A stretch of 64,000 nucleotides of DNA from Posidonia oceanica (lineage: Eukaryota > Streptophyta > Magnoliopsida > Alismatales > Posidoniaceae). Location of the stretch: NCBI GenBank assembly GCA_037176725.1, contig JAZBRS010000023.1:32251001-32315000 (forward strand). Reading direction: 5' to 3'. Below the pieces are notes generated by a model that saw nothing but the letters and a program-made list of their open reading frames with translations, searched no databases and had not been told where the DNA came from. Positions 44,377-56,106 of the stretch are shown here, piece after piece. Positions within the stretch are counted from its first letter, which is position 1; each line of letters starts with the position of its first letter. The translations under genes and the position numbers were made by a program.

Positions 44377-47300
44377 GCATCAGACCAGCTATATCAGCAC
44401 CAGGAAGAACTATCGCGACTACCATCTCCGTCTGCATCAGTCGTGCCTCCATGTCCTGCAGCTGCTGTGCATGAAAGTCACTCACCTGCAACAAGAAACA
44501 GTAAACCACAGAGTCAAAGCAGTTTATCAGCAAGAAAGGCAGAAAGACTAGCTACAATTAAAGTATTAAGGCAGAACAGAAGTACCCTTCTCATGGAGGA
44601 AGCCTCAAACTGAACCCTAGCCATGGCTGTGTCAGATGCAGCCACACGAGCCTCTAACTCCTAGATGCGACTGTCACGATCCCGCTCCACCTGACTGAGA
44701 CACCCCTGTAGCTCCTCGGCCTGCCCCAAGGCATCGTCTAGCTGGCTCTGAGTGGGACCAATGGTTGGAGGTGTGTGGATCAGATCCATCATCGCCTGAA
44801 TCAGCACAATTATATAAGTTAGAGGACAGGTATTTACAAGTATTTAAAGCAAGAAAAGTGCGGTAGTACCTCTGAATCACGAGCTCGAACCTCCTTAGCA
44901 AGTATGCCCTCAGCACGGGAAGCAGCTGGACCTGTGGTGGCAACAAGGGCAGGCTCTGCACTTGTCGAGGCACCCTCTGCCTATATCAAAGCAAAAACAA
45001 CAGTTAAATAGCAGGAACAGGCGCAAATAACTGAAAGGAAAGGAAATGAGGCTCACCTGCGCTCGAAACTCGTGCAGACGGGACAACAGCTCATCCCTCT
45101 CCTGCACTATCTCCTCAAACCTCAAAGAGTGCCACTACTGCTGAGTCCTGAACGCCTCAATCATACCCTCTGAAGCAACCAGCTGTGCGACCAAAAGAGA
45201 TGCATAAGCAAATATGCAGTAAAGTGGAAGAATACAAGAAGAAATTGCTTACCAGCTCCTGAATGCGACCGTTGGCAGTCGCCAACTCCCGCTGAAGGTC
45301 ACTGACACTTGCACCAGGACCAACGCTCATCGGTACGTTGAAGCGACCGTAAAAGACAGCACGATGGAATACAATCAGATGACCAAACGTAGTGTCAAAC
45401 CAGGTCCTCCACGCTGCCTCCGTCTCTGCCGAACCGTTAGAAGTGGGAGCCGTGCCACCCGAGCGCCAGTTCTCAAGCTGATCCGCGAACCGCTAAGGAG
45501 CATCAGACTGACCTCCTCTAGAGGAGCCCAGAGAACGATCCGCGGGACTGAACGCTGGGATGACCTACCGAAGGCCAAACTGTCTCAGGACACGGCCCAC
45601 CTGACTGTAGTAGCACCAGAAGAGGCTAAAGAGCCAACACTCCCGAAAAAACAGGTGGGAACCGTGCACCACGGGCTCCTCAGTGGCGTGCTCGTCCTCG
45701 GAGTAGGGTCTCCAGACAACCAGCGGGCACAACTCAGTCAGAAACCAACAAAACTATGCAGGGAAAGAAAGGGACAAAACGATGAAACTTACCCACTCCT
45801 CTGGGAGGATCTCTAACAAGAAACGGCCCAGATGCCTAACAGGGCGAAGCCGCTCTAGAGCCAACTGCATGTCGCTCCACCGCCGAGCTCGAGGAAACTC
45901 GACGGGGCCATCTCCTGGAACTCCGGGTCTGTGGTACACAAAGTGCTAGAAGATCCATGTCTGTCACAAAAAAGGGAACAGTTTCAAGTCAGAAGCAAGC
46001 TACTGAGCAAAAGACAGGCAAATAAATAAAGCACGAACCTGGAGAAGGGGCAAGCAGCCCGAAAGAGAGCGGGTATGGCCCGCAGCAAAGGCCTCTAGCC
46101 GAGAGATCAAGTAGACCAGCACGGCTGAGCCCCAAGAGTAAGTACCAATCCTCTCTACATCCAAAAGAAGAGGAATGGAGCTGGCATGAAGCATCTGTGA
46201 AGACGTGCCGAAGAAAAGTCTGTGGAACAGGACAGACAAGAAGACCCGGAGCTGTTGGTCCGCCACATCCAGAGTCACCTTGTCAACTAACAGGAGAGCG
46301 TCAAGCTGATCCTTCAGCCACTTCACATTGACATGCGTATGGCAACGGCCAGAACGAGGAGGTCGCACACCGTAGCAGACCTCCAGCTCGTCGCCATAGC
46401 AGGGCTGCCAAACCACCACCATGGGCTCTCCATCAACCCTCAGGCCCACCAACCGGACTACAACCACCAAGGTGATCATCATCTCACCCACACAAAGAAT
46501 GAAGCTGCCAAAATTGCTGTTGAACCTCTCTGCGAAGGAGACCAAGAGTCCGAGGTGGATCTCAAAAGGTACTATCTCCAAGAAATGGCTGAAGCCCATC
46601 CACGCAAGCCTCGCCCACTGAAACTTCGAGAGACGGGTGTACGTCTCATGCAAGTCCTCCCAGCTGGAGCGTGCCTGGCTAGGCAATGACATTTGACATG
46701 AAAGAAAACATTGAAAACTTTAATGACTTCATAAAGAATCAAGTAAAGTAACTTAATAAAAGCCAAAAACACATGAAATAACCTCACCTGGCCTAGCTCT
46801 GCGAACTCTGCTGCTGTACGGGCTCTCCAAGGAGGTGGAGGGACCGCACCTGGACCAAGGTCGCCCCCGTCACTGCTGCTCGCCTCAGACCGAACAGGAG
46901 ATGGTGCACGTGGACGCCTCGTTCGGAGCTTGCAAGGACGAGAGGAGCTCAGCTCCACAGTAGAAGGACCGGCCTCGTCCCTCCCCATCTCAACCTCCTC
47001 ATCAGAGACCCTGGAACAATGGCACGAGTAGAGTTTGGTCAGTCCGGGCTAAATTAAACAATAATCTCCCTAATCTTCCAAATCACTAATCATTAATCAT
47101 CCTAGACATTAATCACTAATCATTAATCATCCTAGACATTAACCAATTAAAACTTAAGTTCTTCACTTAGGTTAAACCATTGCCTCTTTGTTTAAAAAAA
47201 AATACCTTAATTAAACAAGACATCAACCATTAGAAGTTATCTTAATTAAGCAAAACACATAAATCCATTAACAAATCACCAACTTTAAAACTTCAACTCT

Positions 47301-48811
47301 AAAAGCTTTTTTTTTTTTTTTAAAGTCCAACTCTAAAAATCTAAGAATCCGAACTTAAAAATCTAAATTTTGAAAAATTAACTCCAACTTCAAAAATTTA
47401 AAACCCAACTATAAGAGTCTAACTTTAAAATCTAGCTTTAGAAGTTTAGTTTAACTTTTAACTTTGGAAGTTTAACTATAAAAATTCATCTTTAAAAATT
47501 CAAACTTTAAAATTTCAAACTTTAAAATTCAACTTTAAAATCCAATCTCCAAACATCCTAACTTTAAAATTTAAGGAATCAATCTCCGAAACTTCAAATC
47601 TAAAATCAAAACTTTAGATCCAAAATCAAACTTTGAAGTCAAACTCTAAATTCTAAAATTTTAAACTTAAATCCAAAGTCTAAAATCCCAAACTTAAGTT
47701 CCAACTTTTAAATTCAAATCCTAAAATTCTAACTTTCAAAAAAAAAAAATTCTATCTTAAATTCAAACCTTAAAATCCAAAAGTCTCTAAACCTTAAGAT
47801 TCAACTTTCAATTCTTAATTCAAATTAATCCTTTTATTTTAAATGAATCCATCACTAACTTCAAAATTCCTTAATTAATTTCTTAATTCCAAATTAATCC
47901 ATTAAATAATTTATCTTCAATGGAATCTTTTATTCCATCCACACTTTAATTCAGAAATTAACACCTCAAATTAAAAAGAGAATTGTTAATTTAATCTCCT
48001 AAATTTCTAGGAAAATTTTGCCATAACCTCCCCTATAATTTCAACTAAAAATTTTTCATTTTCCTGCAAATCAACAACATGCATTCATATTTCCATAAAA
48101 AAGACTAAATAAACATTCAAATCTCCATAAAAAATGGATTTTCATTCACATTTCACATTCAAACTTCACATCTAAATTTCCATTTTCCTTTCACATTCAC
48201 ATCAGAAATTTAACATTTAAAACATAACTTTAAATAACTGAATTCAATAACTAAAAAATTAAATCAATTTTCCATGAACTTAAACCAAACTGAATTTAAA
48301 TCTAAATTTCCACAATTAAATTGAATTTAAATCTAAATTTCCACAAGTAAAACTTAAAAAATTCAGATTTTCCATAAACTTAACTATAAACCGAATTAAA
48401 AAAAAATTAATTAAACTAAAAACTGAATTCATTAAACTAAACTAAAACTGAAATTAAAACTAAACTAAATAACTGAAATTAAAATTAAACTAACTGAAAT
48501 TAAATTTCCACGATTAAACCTAAAAATCTGAATTTCCATTCCAAATTGAATTCACATTCCCATTTACATAAAATCTAAATTTACACCATAAACTGAAATT
48601 AAAATTTCAATAATAAACCTAAATTAAACCTAAAATTCTCATAATAAATCTAAAGCCTAAACAATGCTAATTCATCCCCAAAATTAACAACCCAAATAAA
48701 AAAAAGGGGGGAAGGAAAGGCCTACCTCTGTCGCCGACGAGACCAATCGCCTGCGCCACCGTCGCCACGGCAGGCGTCACCACCCACGCTGTCTCCCTCT
48801 CTGTCGCTCAT
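44377..48811 (-). pseudogene. PMD-b copy 2: plant mobile domain gene cut by LTR D
   Basis: Same exon plan as copy 1: exon 1 from ATG 48811 to about 48726, a 1.7 kb AT-rich intron, exon 2 about 47010-46792, exon 3 46692 to about 46038, exon 4 about 45963-45792, then coiled-coil exons. Exon 3 is fully open and extends the PMD region through LDVERIGTYSWGSAVLVYLI, where copy 1 has stops. Exon 4 has TAG in the WIF-HFVY context where copy 1 has GAG, and a coiled-coil exon has another TAG near 44665. The last exon is truncated at 44377 by LTR D. The two copies therefore carry different lesions, implying that the common ancestor was open. Confidence 0.75.
47011..48725 (-). other. Intron 1 of PMD-b copy 2, AT-rich
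   Basis: Repeats of AACTTTAAAATTC-type sequence and TTCACA hexamers, with GT and AG borders keeping phase between exons 1 and 2 as in copy 1. Confidence 0.6.
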
Positions 48812-49499
48812 CAGGGAAGAGGAAGGGGGAAGAGGATCAGCACCACCCGCACTGCCAAAGCTCACCGGACCACACCGCCGCACCACCGGAAGACGCCGCT
48901 CGATGAAGGGAGAATCGCCGGAGGAGAGGAGAGGTGGAGAAGAAAAGATTTGAAAGAGAACGGTACTAAAAAGAAAAGGGGGGGTTCAGTTTTAGGCACT
49001 GAACCCGTATATTGCTTGCTGCCTCAGGAAGCGTCGTGTTAAGCCGCCTACAAAAAGGGCGACTAACTCTTTGGAGTCCCGCACACAGACAGCTTCCCGC
49101 CACAATTCAAGTACTCCAGTGGAAGCCACGTCATCCTTAAAAGCCAGAAACGAAGGCGACTAAGTCCAAGGGTGGCAGCTTTCCTGCTCTACTTTGAAAG
49201 CTGGCGGGCACGACTCTTAGGTGCCCCAGTAGAAGGCGACTAATCTGGACGCCATTGTGGAAAGCGACTGATATGGACAGAGTCCATTTTTTCCTCTAAT
49301 CTCTAAACTCATCTTAAAACAAACTTACACATAGACATTAACGAGCAACAGAACACAACAACAAGAAAAACATAATTCAACCCAAACTTAAACTTAAAAA
49401 CTAAAACACAATTCAACTCAACTTAACTTAAAATCGCATAAAAACATAATATCTTCATTAACTAATAACATAATCATCACATCCTAAAATAAAATCAGC
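48812..49499. other. Intergenic region between the two PMD genes, copy 2
   Basis: Contains GGCGACTAA words (49040-49270) resembling the family-2 U3 and the equivalent region of copy 1. No gene seen. Confidence 0.5.
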
Positions 49500-50921
49500 C
49501 ATGCTCGAACGGCTAAGGCCAAGCATCTTCAGGAATTTCCGCCTGTCATCAGCATATTTCTGAGGAGTGGGACAACGCCGTGCATACCACTTCACGTACT
49601 TCATCTCCTAGGACTCCCGAGAAGTTGCAGAAAGCCGAGGCGCACTCAGAGACACTCGCCTGCCAATGTGAACCCAACGTGCTATGTACTCCAGGACCAT
49701 CCTCTCATCTCGATCACTGTCTTCCTTGCAAGTACGAATCAAAGGGGTCAGAACTGCATCAGACTGAACAATAAGCTCCTGATTCAACAGACGTGGACAG
49801 CGACGGATGGGATACAGCACGAACGATGTGGCACCTACCAGGACAAGCTCTAGGTCACTGTGAACTGTGCTTATCACCCGCGCCTTATGAGCTCCAAGCA
49901 ACTTCGAAACAAAATCAAAATCCTGCAATGACAAGCAACCAAGGCAGAAGATGCAGTCATAGAAGCCCAGGCCGGCAAAATCTGTGTAGCAGCAGTAGTG
50001 AGACATGAACCACCTATGCAATAGCAGTGGAGAGCCAAAGAACTTCCCTGAACAAGAAGCACTGGTGAGCCCCTCCATGGTGTAAGCCAATACAGCAGGA
50101 GCCAAGCACAAGTCTGGACGAGTAGCCACCAACATCAGAAGATCAACATGGTGAAGATCCAGTGTGAAATTTGCATCTACAAACAAGGCAAGACCACCAA
50201 CTGCTACAAACAAGCATTTCCTCAGCTCAGTCTCAGCAAGTTGCCTGGTGCTAAGAACCTCCCACAGGCCTCAAAGAAAGAGTCTCCTCGAGTGCATCAA
50301 AGCCTTGCTAGCCTCTTGATCCCTTGCTAAATACCCGCCTATCTTCTTGGAGCCCACTGTCTCAACAGAAATGGTGAAGCGATCATCTGCCGCTTCAGTA
50401 GATTCCACCGCCAATCCAAGCAAAGAAGACACCTCCTCACATGTGATCAAAGTCTCCCCACAAGGAAGGTTGAAGGTGTTGGAGGAGCCGTTCCAGAAAG
50501 CCGCCAAAGCGTGCAACAATGGCCAAGGCACAGGCGTGCGAATCAGATCAAGTAGCTTGTCGAAACCACTGCACCCGAAGAGATGCTTGTTATCCTCTGC
50601 TCGGCTGATCAAGCCAGACACCCAAGGCAGAGTATACCGGAAAGAATTGTGGAAGTTTGGGCATCCCGTGAGGTTCACTACAGCCTAAACAAGCAACATT
50701 CAGAGGCAAAACCACAAAGAAAAGCATGCAAAGATAAAAGGAGACAAAGAGGAGAACATACCTGATCATCCCGAATGGCTTTCATCAAATTGTTGGGGAT
50801 ATCAACCACCCTTTTCACGTGGAAGGTCGAAGAAGAGAAGGAAGGAAGCTTCACGATCAAGGGAGAGAGGTTACTTGTGCGGAATGCTCTCTGAAAAGCA
50901 AGGACGCCGTCTTTTATTTCC
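49500..50921 (-). pseudogene. PMD-a copy 2: PMD-like gene with two nonsense codons
   Basis: Same two-exon structure as copy 1; exon 1 ends MKAIRDDQ and exon 2 resumes with VNLTGCPNFHNSF. The core TFNLPCGETLITCEEVSSLL is identical to copy 1. TGA near 50273 stands where copy 1 has CGA in RLFLRGLWEV, and TAG near 49608 stands where copy 1 has CAG. At the C-terminus it keeps CAG where copy 1 has TAG. Its 5' end is cut at the junction with the inserted gag-only element around 50922, so the true start is uncertain. Confidence 0.75.
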
Positions 50922-52038
50922 TCAAAAGCCATCTGAGGAGGCGACCTACGAGGACGCCACCTGGAAAGGCGACTGGGCGATCGTGGGCAGCGGTTGCTCA
51001 CCACTATCCCCTCAACCCTCAGGCACCACATCAACAGGCGACTAGACGGTTGCGGAACTGCCTCGGTCTCCCCTACGATCCTTGACCATTAGGCATCACT
51101 CCGTGCGGCGACTAACAATCGTGGCTCCTTTTGAACCGCTTTTCCACAGTTATTTCCCACTACCCCCTCGACCGTTAAGCGCCAGCTCAACCGGCGACTA
51201 ACAGTCGTGGCCTCGTTCCCGGGTCTTCCCACACTTTGATTGAGCGGTTGCTGGCCTTAGTCGCCACCTAAACCGGCAACTAACCCCAACTGCCACTTTT
51301 TCTAGAATTTTCTGAACTCCAACCGTCCTCACACCCCTAGAGTCTATAAATAGACCCCCTAGGCCAGTGGTTTGAGGGTCGGAATTTTTGAGAGAGAAAT
51401 CCCCCGGGCCAATTGTGAGGAAAACCTATCTTGGAGAAATTCCCTTTAGGTTTTCAGGGTTTTGAGCTTCCACCTTCAAATAGCTAGAGTTTCCAAGCCA
51501 GAAACCCTAGTTTCCACCTTCAAAAGAGAAACCCAAGATCCCAGAGATCACTACATCCCAACTACGATCCCAGAGATCTCGAGCCTAGCCGGAGCTCTGT
51601 CCGTGCCTCCACTTCTACTCCACTACATACAGCACGAGGATGAAGGGAGTATTCTTCCAATCTTTTTCATTATATCTCATATTGCATTCCTTAAAATAGG
51701 ACCCATAGCATATGCATGCGGGGAACAACCCCTGGTTAGTATTAGATCTATTTCTTTCTAGTATTCTTTGTTCTTCTTTGTTATCATTTACTACACACCA
51801 ACTTACCTAGATCTCTTGTTTTGTTTATTTGTTTTGAAGGAAAGGAAAAAGCTTACGTAGCACGAGGAGGCCGCTAGACGACATCCAGCCGTCGATCTAG
51901 TGGTCCGAGGACCTACATCTTCACAATCTCCCCCTAGTGTCTTGTCTACCCAAAGGCGAGTGGCGATCACAACTAAGCTGTCGACGTACATGGAAGCGCC
52001 AGCATCTTCATCTTCAACACTCCAAAAATCCATCCACA
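50922..52038 (+). mobile_element. Truncated family-2 5' LTR of the gag-only element
   Basis: Aligns with 59086-60202; the first 467 bases of U3 are missing. The left join shares TCAAAAG with the expected flank, as in copy 1 of PMD-a. Ends ATCCATCCACA, then a primer-binding site. Confidence 0.85.
51345..51352 (+). promoter_or_regulatory. TATA box, truncated family-2 5' LTR
   Basis: TATAAATA in TAGAGTCTATAAATAGACC. It remains despite the U3 truncation. Confidence 0.75.
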
Positions 52039-52043
52039 GTCTC

Positions 52044-52065
52044 TGGCGATCACGGTGGGACTCGG
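52044..52065 (+). promoter_or_regulatory. Primer-binding site of the gag-only element
   Basis: TGGCGATCACGGTGGGAC starts five bases after the LTR end. It resembles the element B site in its first six bases (TGGCGA) and purine-rich tail; the matching tRNA was not checked. Confidence 0.65.
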
Positions 52066-53460
52066 CTTTAGCCAACCCCCGTGCTACGTAAGCGTATCTT
52101 CTTCCTTCCTTTATTTCTTTTTAGATCTAGTTCGTTTTTTTCAGTTTAGGCGGTCGTGCACCTAGGTTTTCACAACTCCTAAACCCTTTAGTTTTTTTTC
52201 TTGTTTTTAGAACATCTTTTCTTGACCTAACTATCTTGGCTTGAGGCAAGAGGTCTCGTTAGCACTTTGAGGCAACGATAATCTCCTGTTTACAGTCACA
52301 GAGGGTTAGGCTACCACTGTTCTAAAAACAGAAAGTTCAGACGTCCAGCCGCCTAATAAACAGGCGCCTGAACAAGTCGCAGTTCATTACAGCGACTATA
52401 ACAGGCGCACCCTCTACATGCGACTGTACCTGGATTTCTTTTTACTACAGATCATTTATTTTCAGTAGTTTTTTTTTTTTCTAGATCTACAGCAGCTTAA
52501 AAAAAATCTGATTAAAATTTTGTTCACTGCCTTTTAGTTCTTTTACGGTTTCTAGGATTGTATGTGTCCACCCTTAAGGTGGAAACTATCTTATTGATAC
52601 TAAAGTTAAAGTTCCTTGAGGAACTCTTCCTCTAACTAAAACGATCAAGTAGAGCGAACCCGAGCCAGTGCAAGTCGCTCGCCCATACTCTACTTGATCG
52701 GGACAGTTAGACTAAGAACCCATGGTGTCCTAGGGTTTTATTTTGACTCCTCGTCTTCCTTGAGTCAAAATAATCCTTAGTAGATACTTGACACTTTGAT
52801 ATTCTTTGTTTATTTACTGTTTTGTGGATTGTTAAGTGCCGAGCCTAAGGACAGAATCCTAGGTGGTGGGTCCCTCTTTAGAGAGACAAGCCCGCCATCT
52901 AGGCCCTCTTGGTTGACCCTAAAGAAGGTCAAAGGGTGGTACCTATAAGCCAACAAATCCCATTCAGTATAAACACACAGGTTTAACTAATTAATTAACT
53001 AACTAACCACTTAAACAGTAAAAACAGCGATCTGTCTGCAACTTGCATCTTTTTTTCCTGTGTGTTGCGCGGTCTGTCCAAGACAGACTTGGTTTGCTGG
53101 AAGAACAGGCTCTGAGCCGCCTGTTCAGAAGGCGCCTCGCTCAGCCGCCCGGTTAACCGATGACTTGTTTGGTCATCTGAGTAACAGGTGACTACAGTGA
53201 AACACTCCGTTCAGTGTGCCTTGTTTGCAGGAATCTAATTATCTTTGTTAACAGGTTGCAGAAACGTCAAAACTGTTTACTGTTTACTGTTATTTTACTT
53301 TCATTTTAATCGAGTCTGTATTAGATAGTGTATTCGAGTCTGTAAATTTTCTTTTCAAGTTTTTTGTAATAACTTAAAGGAAAAAAGAAGAAAAAAGGAA
53401 AAAAGAAGAAAAAGAAGAAAAGAAAAAGCAAAAAAAAAAAAGAAGAAAGACAATCTTGCA
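52066..53460 (+). other. 5' leader of the gag-only element
   Basis: No gene recognised. It contains GGCGCCTGAACAAGTCGC-type clusters (52340-52430 and 53110-53170), a conserved-looking ACTTGATCG pair around 52640-52700 and a purine-rich AAGAAGAAAAAAG tract just before the gag ATG. Confidence 0.7.
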
Positions 53461-56106
53461 ATGGAGCTCTATCAACCGAATCAAGGGCGCGTCCATGTGA
53501 CATCTACCTCAACCTCTACCTCCATCGTGCAACCAAGCATGGACCCAAATGGGTTCTTATTCAGAGCTTCAACTCCACAAGCAGAGGAGCCAGAAACCCC
53601 TAGTCTCTCACAAGCAATGGGCCGATCATTTGAAGAAGAAAGAGAAATAAGCCGCTCCCGACCTCGGAGTACCCCGTTTGAACACATGAATCCCAGGGTA
53701 ACCTCCCAAGTAGCGCCTACAACGACTGCTTCCTATCTATCTGAGGAAGCAACTAATGAGATCTATCAACTACTGGCATGGCACCACCATCCCTCATTTA
53801 GGAACCTACAAACCTCATCCATCTACCAACTTTCTTTCCTAAACTACCACCAAAACCCATTGATCACGTCCACTCACACACACACCATACCACCAGACCC
53901 CACTATAAACTTCCCTACCCAAAATTCATTCGCACAATACCACGCAACGTCGACTTATTCTCCCATACATCAAACCATGCCATCGCACACGACCTATCAC
54001 CAACCACAATATCCCGGAACATCACACTCACCACAACCTCCCGCTAACGCACAATCATACTACACTCCACATCAATCCCTACCCTTCTCTCTACCATACA
54101 ACCCTCTATCACCACTGCTCCACCAAATATATGGGCACCTAAGCCAGGGGCAACAAGCCGTGTCGGGACAGGACATCAAAAGAATGATCTCTGAGACACT
54201 AATAGAGGCGGGAGTTACATCCAAAGCACCGATACGGTTCGACACTTCTAAGTTTCCTCATTTTGTTCTTCCACCTGGATTCAAAATGCCAAAAATGAGG
54301 AAATACAATGGAACAGAGGATCCAAGGATCCATCTAGCCACATTCGCAATGGATGCTCTACCCTATCAATACGACAATGGGCTTATAATCTATCTCTTCT
54401 TTAAAAGCTTGGAAGGAGAAGCACTGGGATGGTTCAACACGCTCACAGCGTATGATCTCAGTGACTTCAAGATAGTCTAGGAGAAATTTCTACGCCAATA
54501 TGTCCATCGCATCTAGTACGAGCCTATAATGAGCGACCTCCTCGTTGAAAAGATGAAACCTGATAAGGAGTTCGCCACTTTTGCAAGTAGAAGGAGAGAC
54601 ATGGCTGCAAGATCCAAATGCTATATTCCTGAAAGCCAAGCAGTTGAGATCATCGCTGGCAACACTACAGGAGCACTCAGAACAGGGCTACTGATGAGTG
54701 ACCTCTAAACATACCCTCAGCTACATGAGCGTGCTGCAAGAATACTCCGTCACAGAGAGGATCTACCATTCTTAAAGCTCGAGGGAAGGGGCAAAAAGAA
54801 GGGCACTGGCTATACACTTGAAGGGATCACTAGTGACATGGCACAGGTCTCAATCCAACAGAAGCAGAAGGGCCAATACCAATCTGAGCAATCACTCCTG
54901 GCCAAAGGGGAACTAACCCAGTATTAGCCAGAGCTGTACCTAAGCCAACCAGCGCAGTACCAGGGACAGTTAGTGCAGTCAATGCAGCACCAACAACAAC
55001 AGCCACCTGATTATCCAGTACACGCCCAGCAAAGATACCAGGGGCAACCACAGGGGTAGAGGAACTATCACAGCATCCCTCCTCGACGAAGCTACAAAGG
55101 CCCTTAGAGGCAAAACTATCTTCCTCTTCCTAAAACAATCCCCAATACATTCAGGATGCTGGTTGAAAGTGGAGATCTGCAGCTCCCAGAGCCCAGTCCG
55201 AGTTATCCTAACGCTGATATGGCCAAGCACTGCCCTTATCATCAGAACAATGGGCACACCCTTGGAGAATGCTTCATTGTCAAAGACAAGATACACAATC
55301 TTAACGATAAGGGTGAGGTCATGTGTTCTGAGCTCAAAGCCAGACTAAAGGCGGCTCAACAAGGGGACCAACAAGTGATGCAGATACACCAAGAGCCCTT
55401 GTTCGACTACCGAGTAGATCATGCAGATGCAAAGATCATCTTATCAGCTGCTTGGGCTGAATTTGCATCCATCCAGTGCATACCAGCAGATCCAGAACAG
55501 AGCCCATCAAGCGAAGAGGAACTTGATTCCCATGTGCTCCAAGACTTAACAAAGGAAGGCTGCTTGCCCGTTTATGACAAATACGCTAACTGGTGCGATG
55601 AGCAGACGGTGGAGTCCCATGTGTTCCAAGACTTAACAGAAGAAGACCAGTTGCCCATCTACGATGAATATGCGGATTCAGACTGGTATAAAGCAGATGC
55701 TGCACTCAGTTCACTCTGCCAAGCTCTCCAAGCAGCCCAAGCAAGAGCTGATCCTCCTCCTAAGTCGCCCGATTCTACAAACGGACACACTAGGGGCAGT
55801 CATGAGCACTATGGTCAAGGAGAAGTTAATGCAGAGCACATCAACAGCCACACTTCAAGAAGAGGAGGACATCTGATAGCCTCACTCCAAGACAAAGCCA
55901 CCAAGGGCACACCGCCTGGGACGGGTCAGAATGAGTCCGACTCTGACCCTCTAAAAGCAAGGACAGGGCACAAACCAAAAGAAAGACAAGAACATGCGCC
56001 ACAAGCACCTGACTACTACACGCCAGGGACAGACTTCCGTAGTCACCCCTCAGGTAAGCCCCCTCATCTGGGAAGGGAGGTGCAAAGTTCCACTGAACCT
56101 GACTAA
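53461..56106 (+). pseudogene. gag: Gag of the non-autonomous element (several stops)
   Basis: Starts at ATG 53461 with a Pro/Tyr/His-rich leader, then the gag domain (MPKMRKYNGTEDPRIHLATF, LEGEALGWFNTL). TAG at 54478-54480 ends the first open block of 339 codons; further stops follow near 54514, 54706, 54925, 55057 and 55107, all in the same frame, which then stays open from 55156 to 56106. A zinc-knuckle-like CPYHQNNGHTLGEC is at about 55230. The tail has an imperfect internal repeat (HVLQDLTKEG... and HVFQDLTEED...) and stops before any protease. The element A counterpart continues into pol at this point. Confidence 0.88.
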
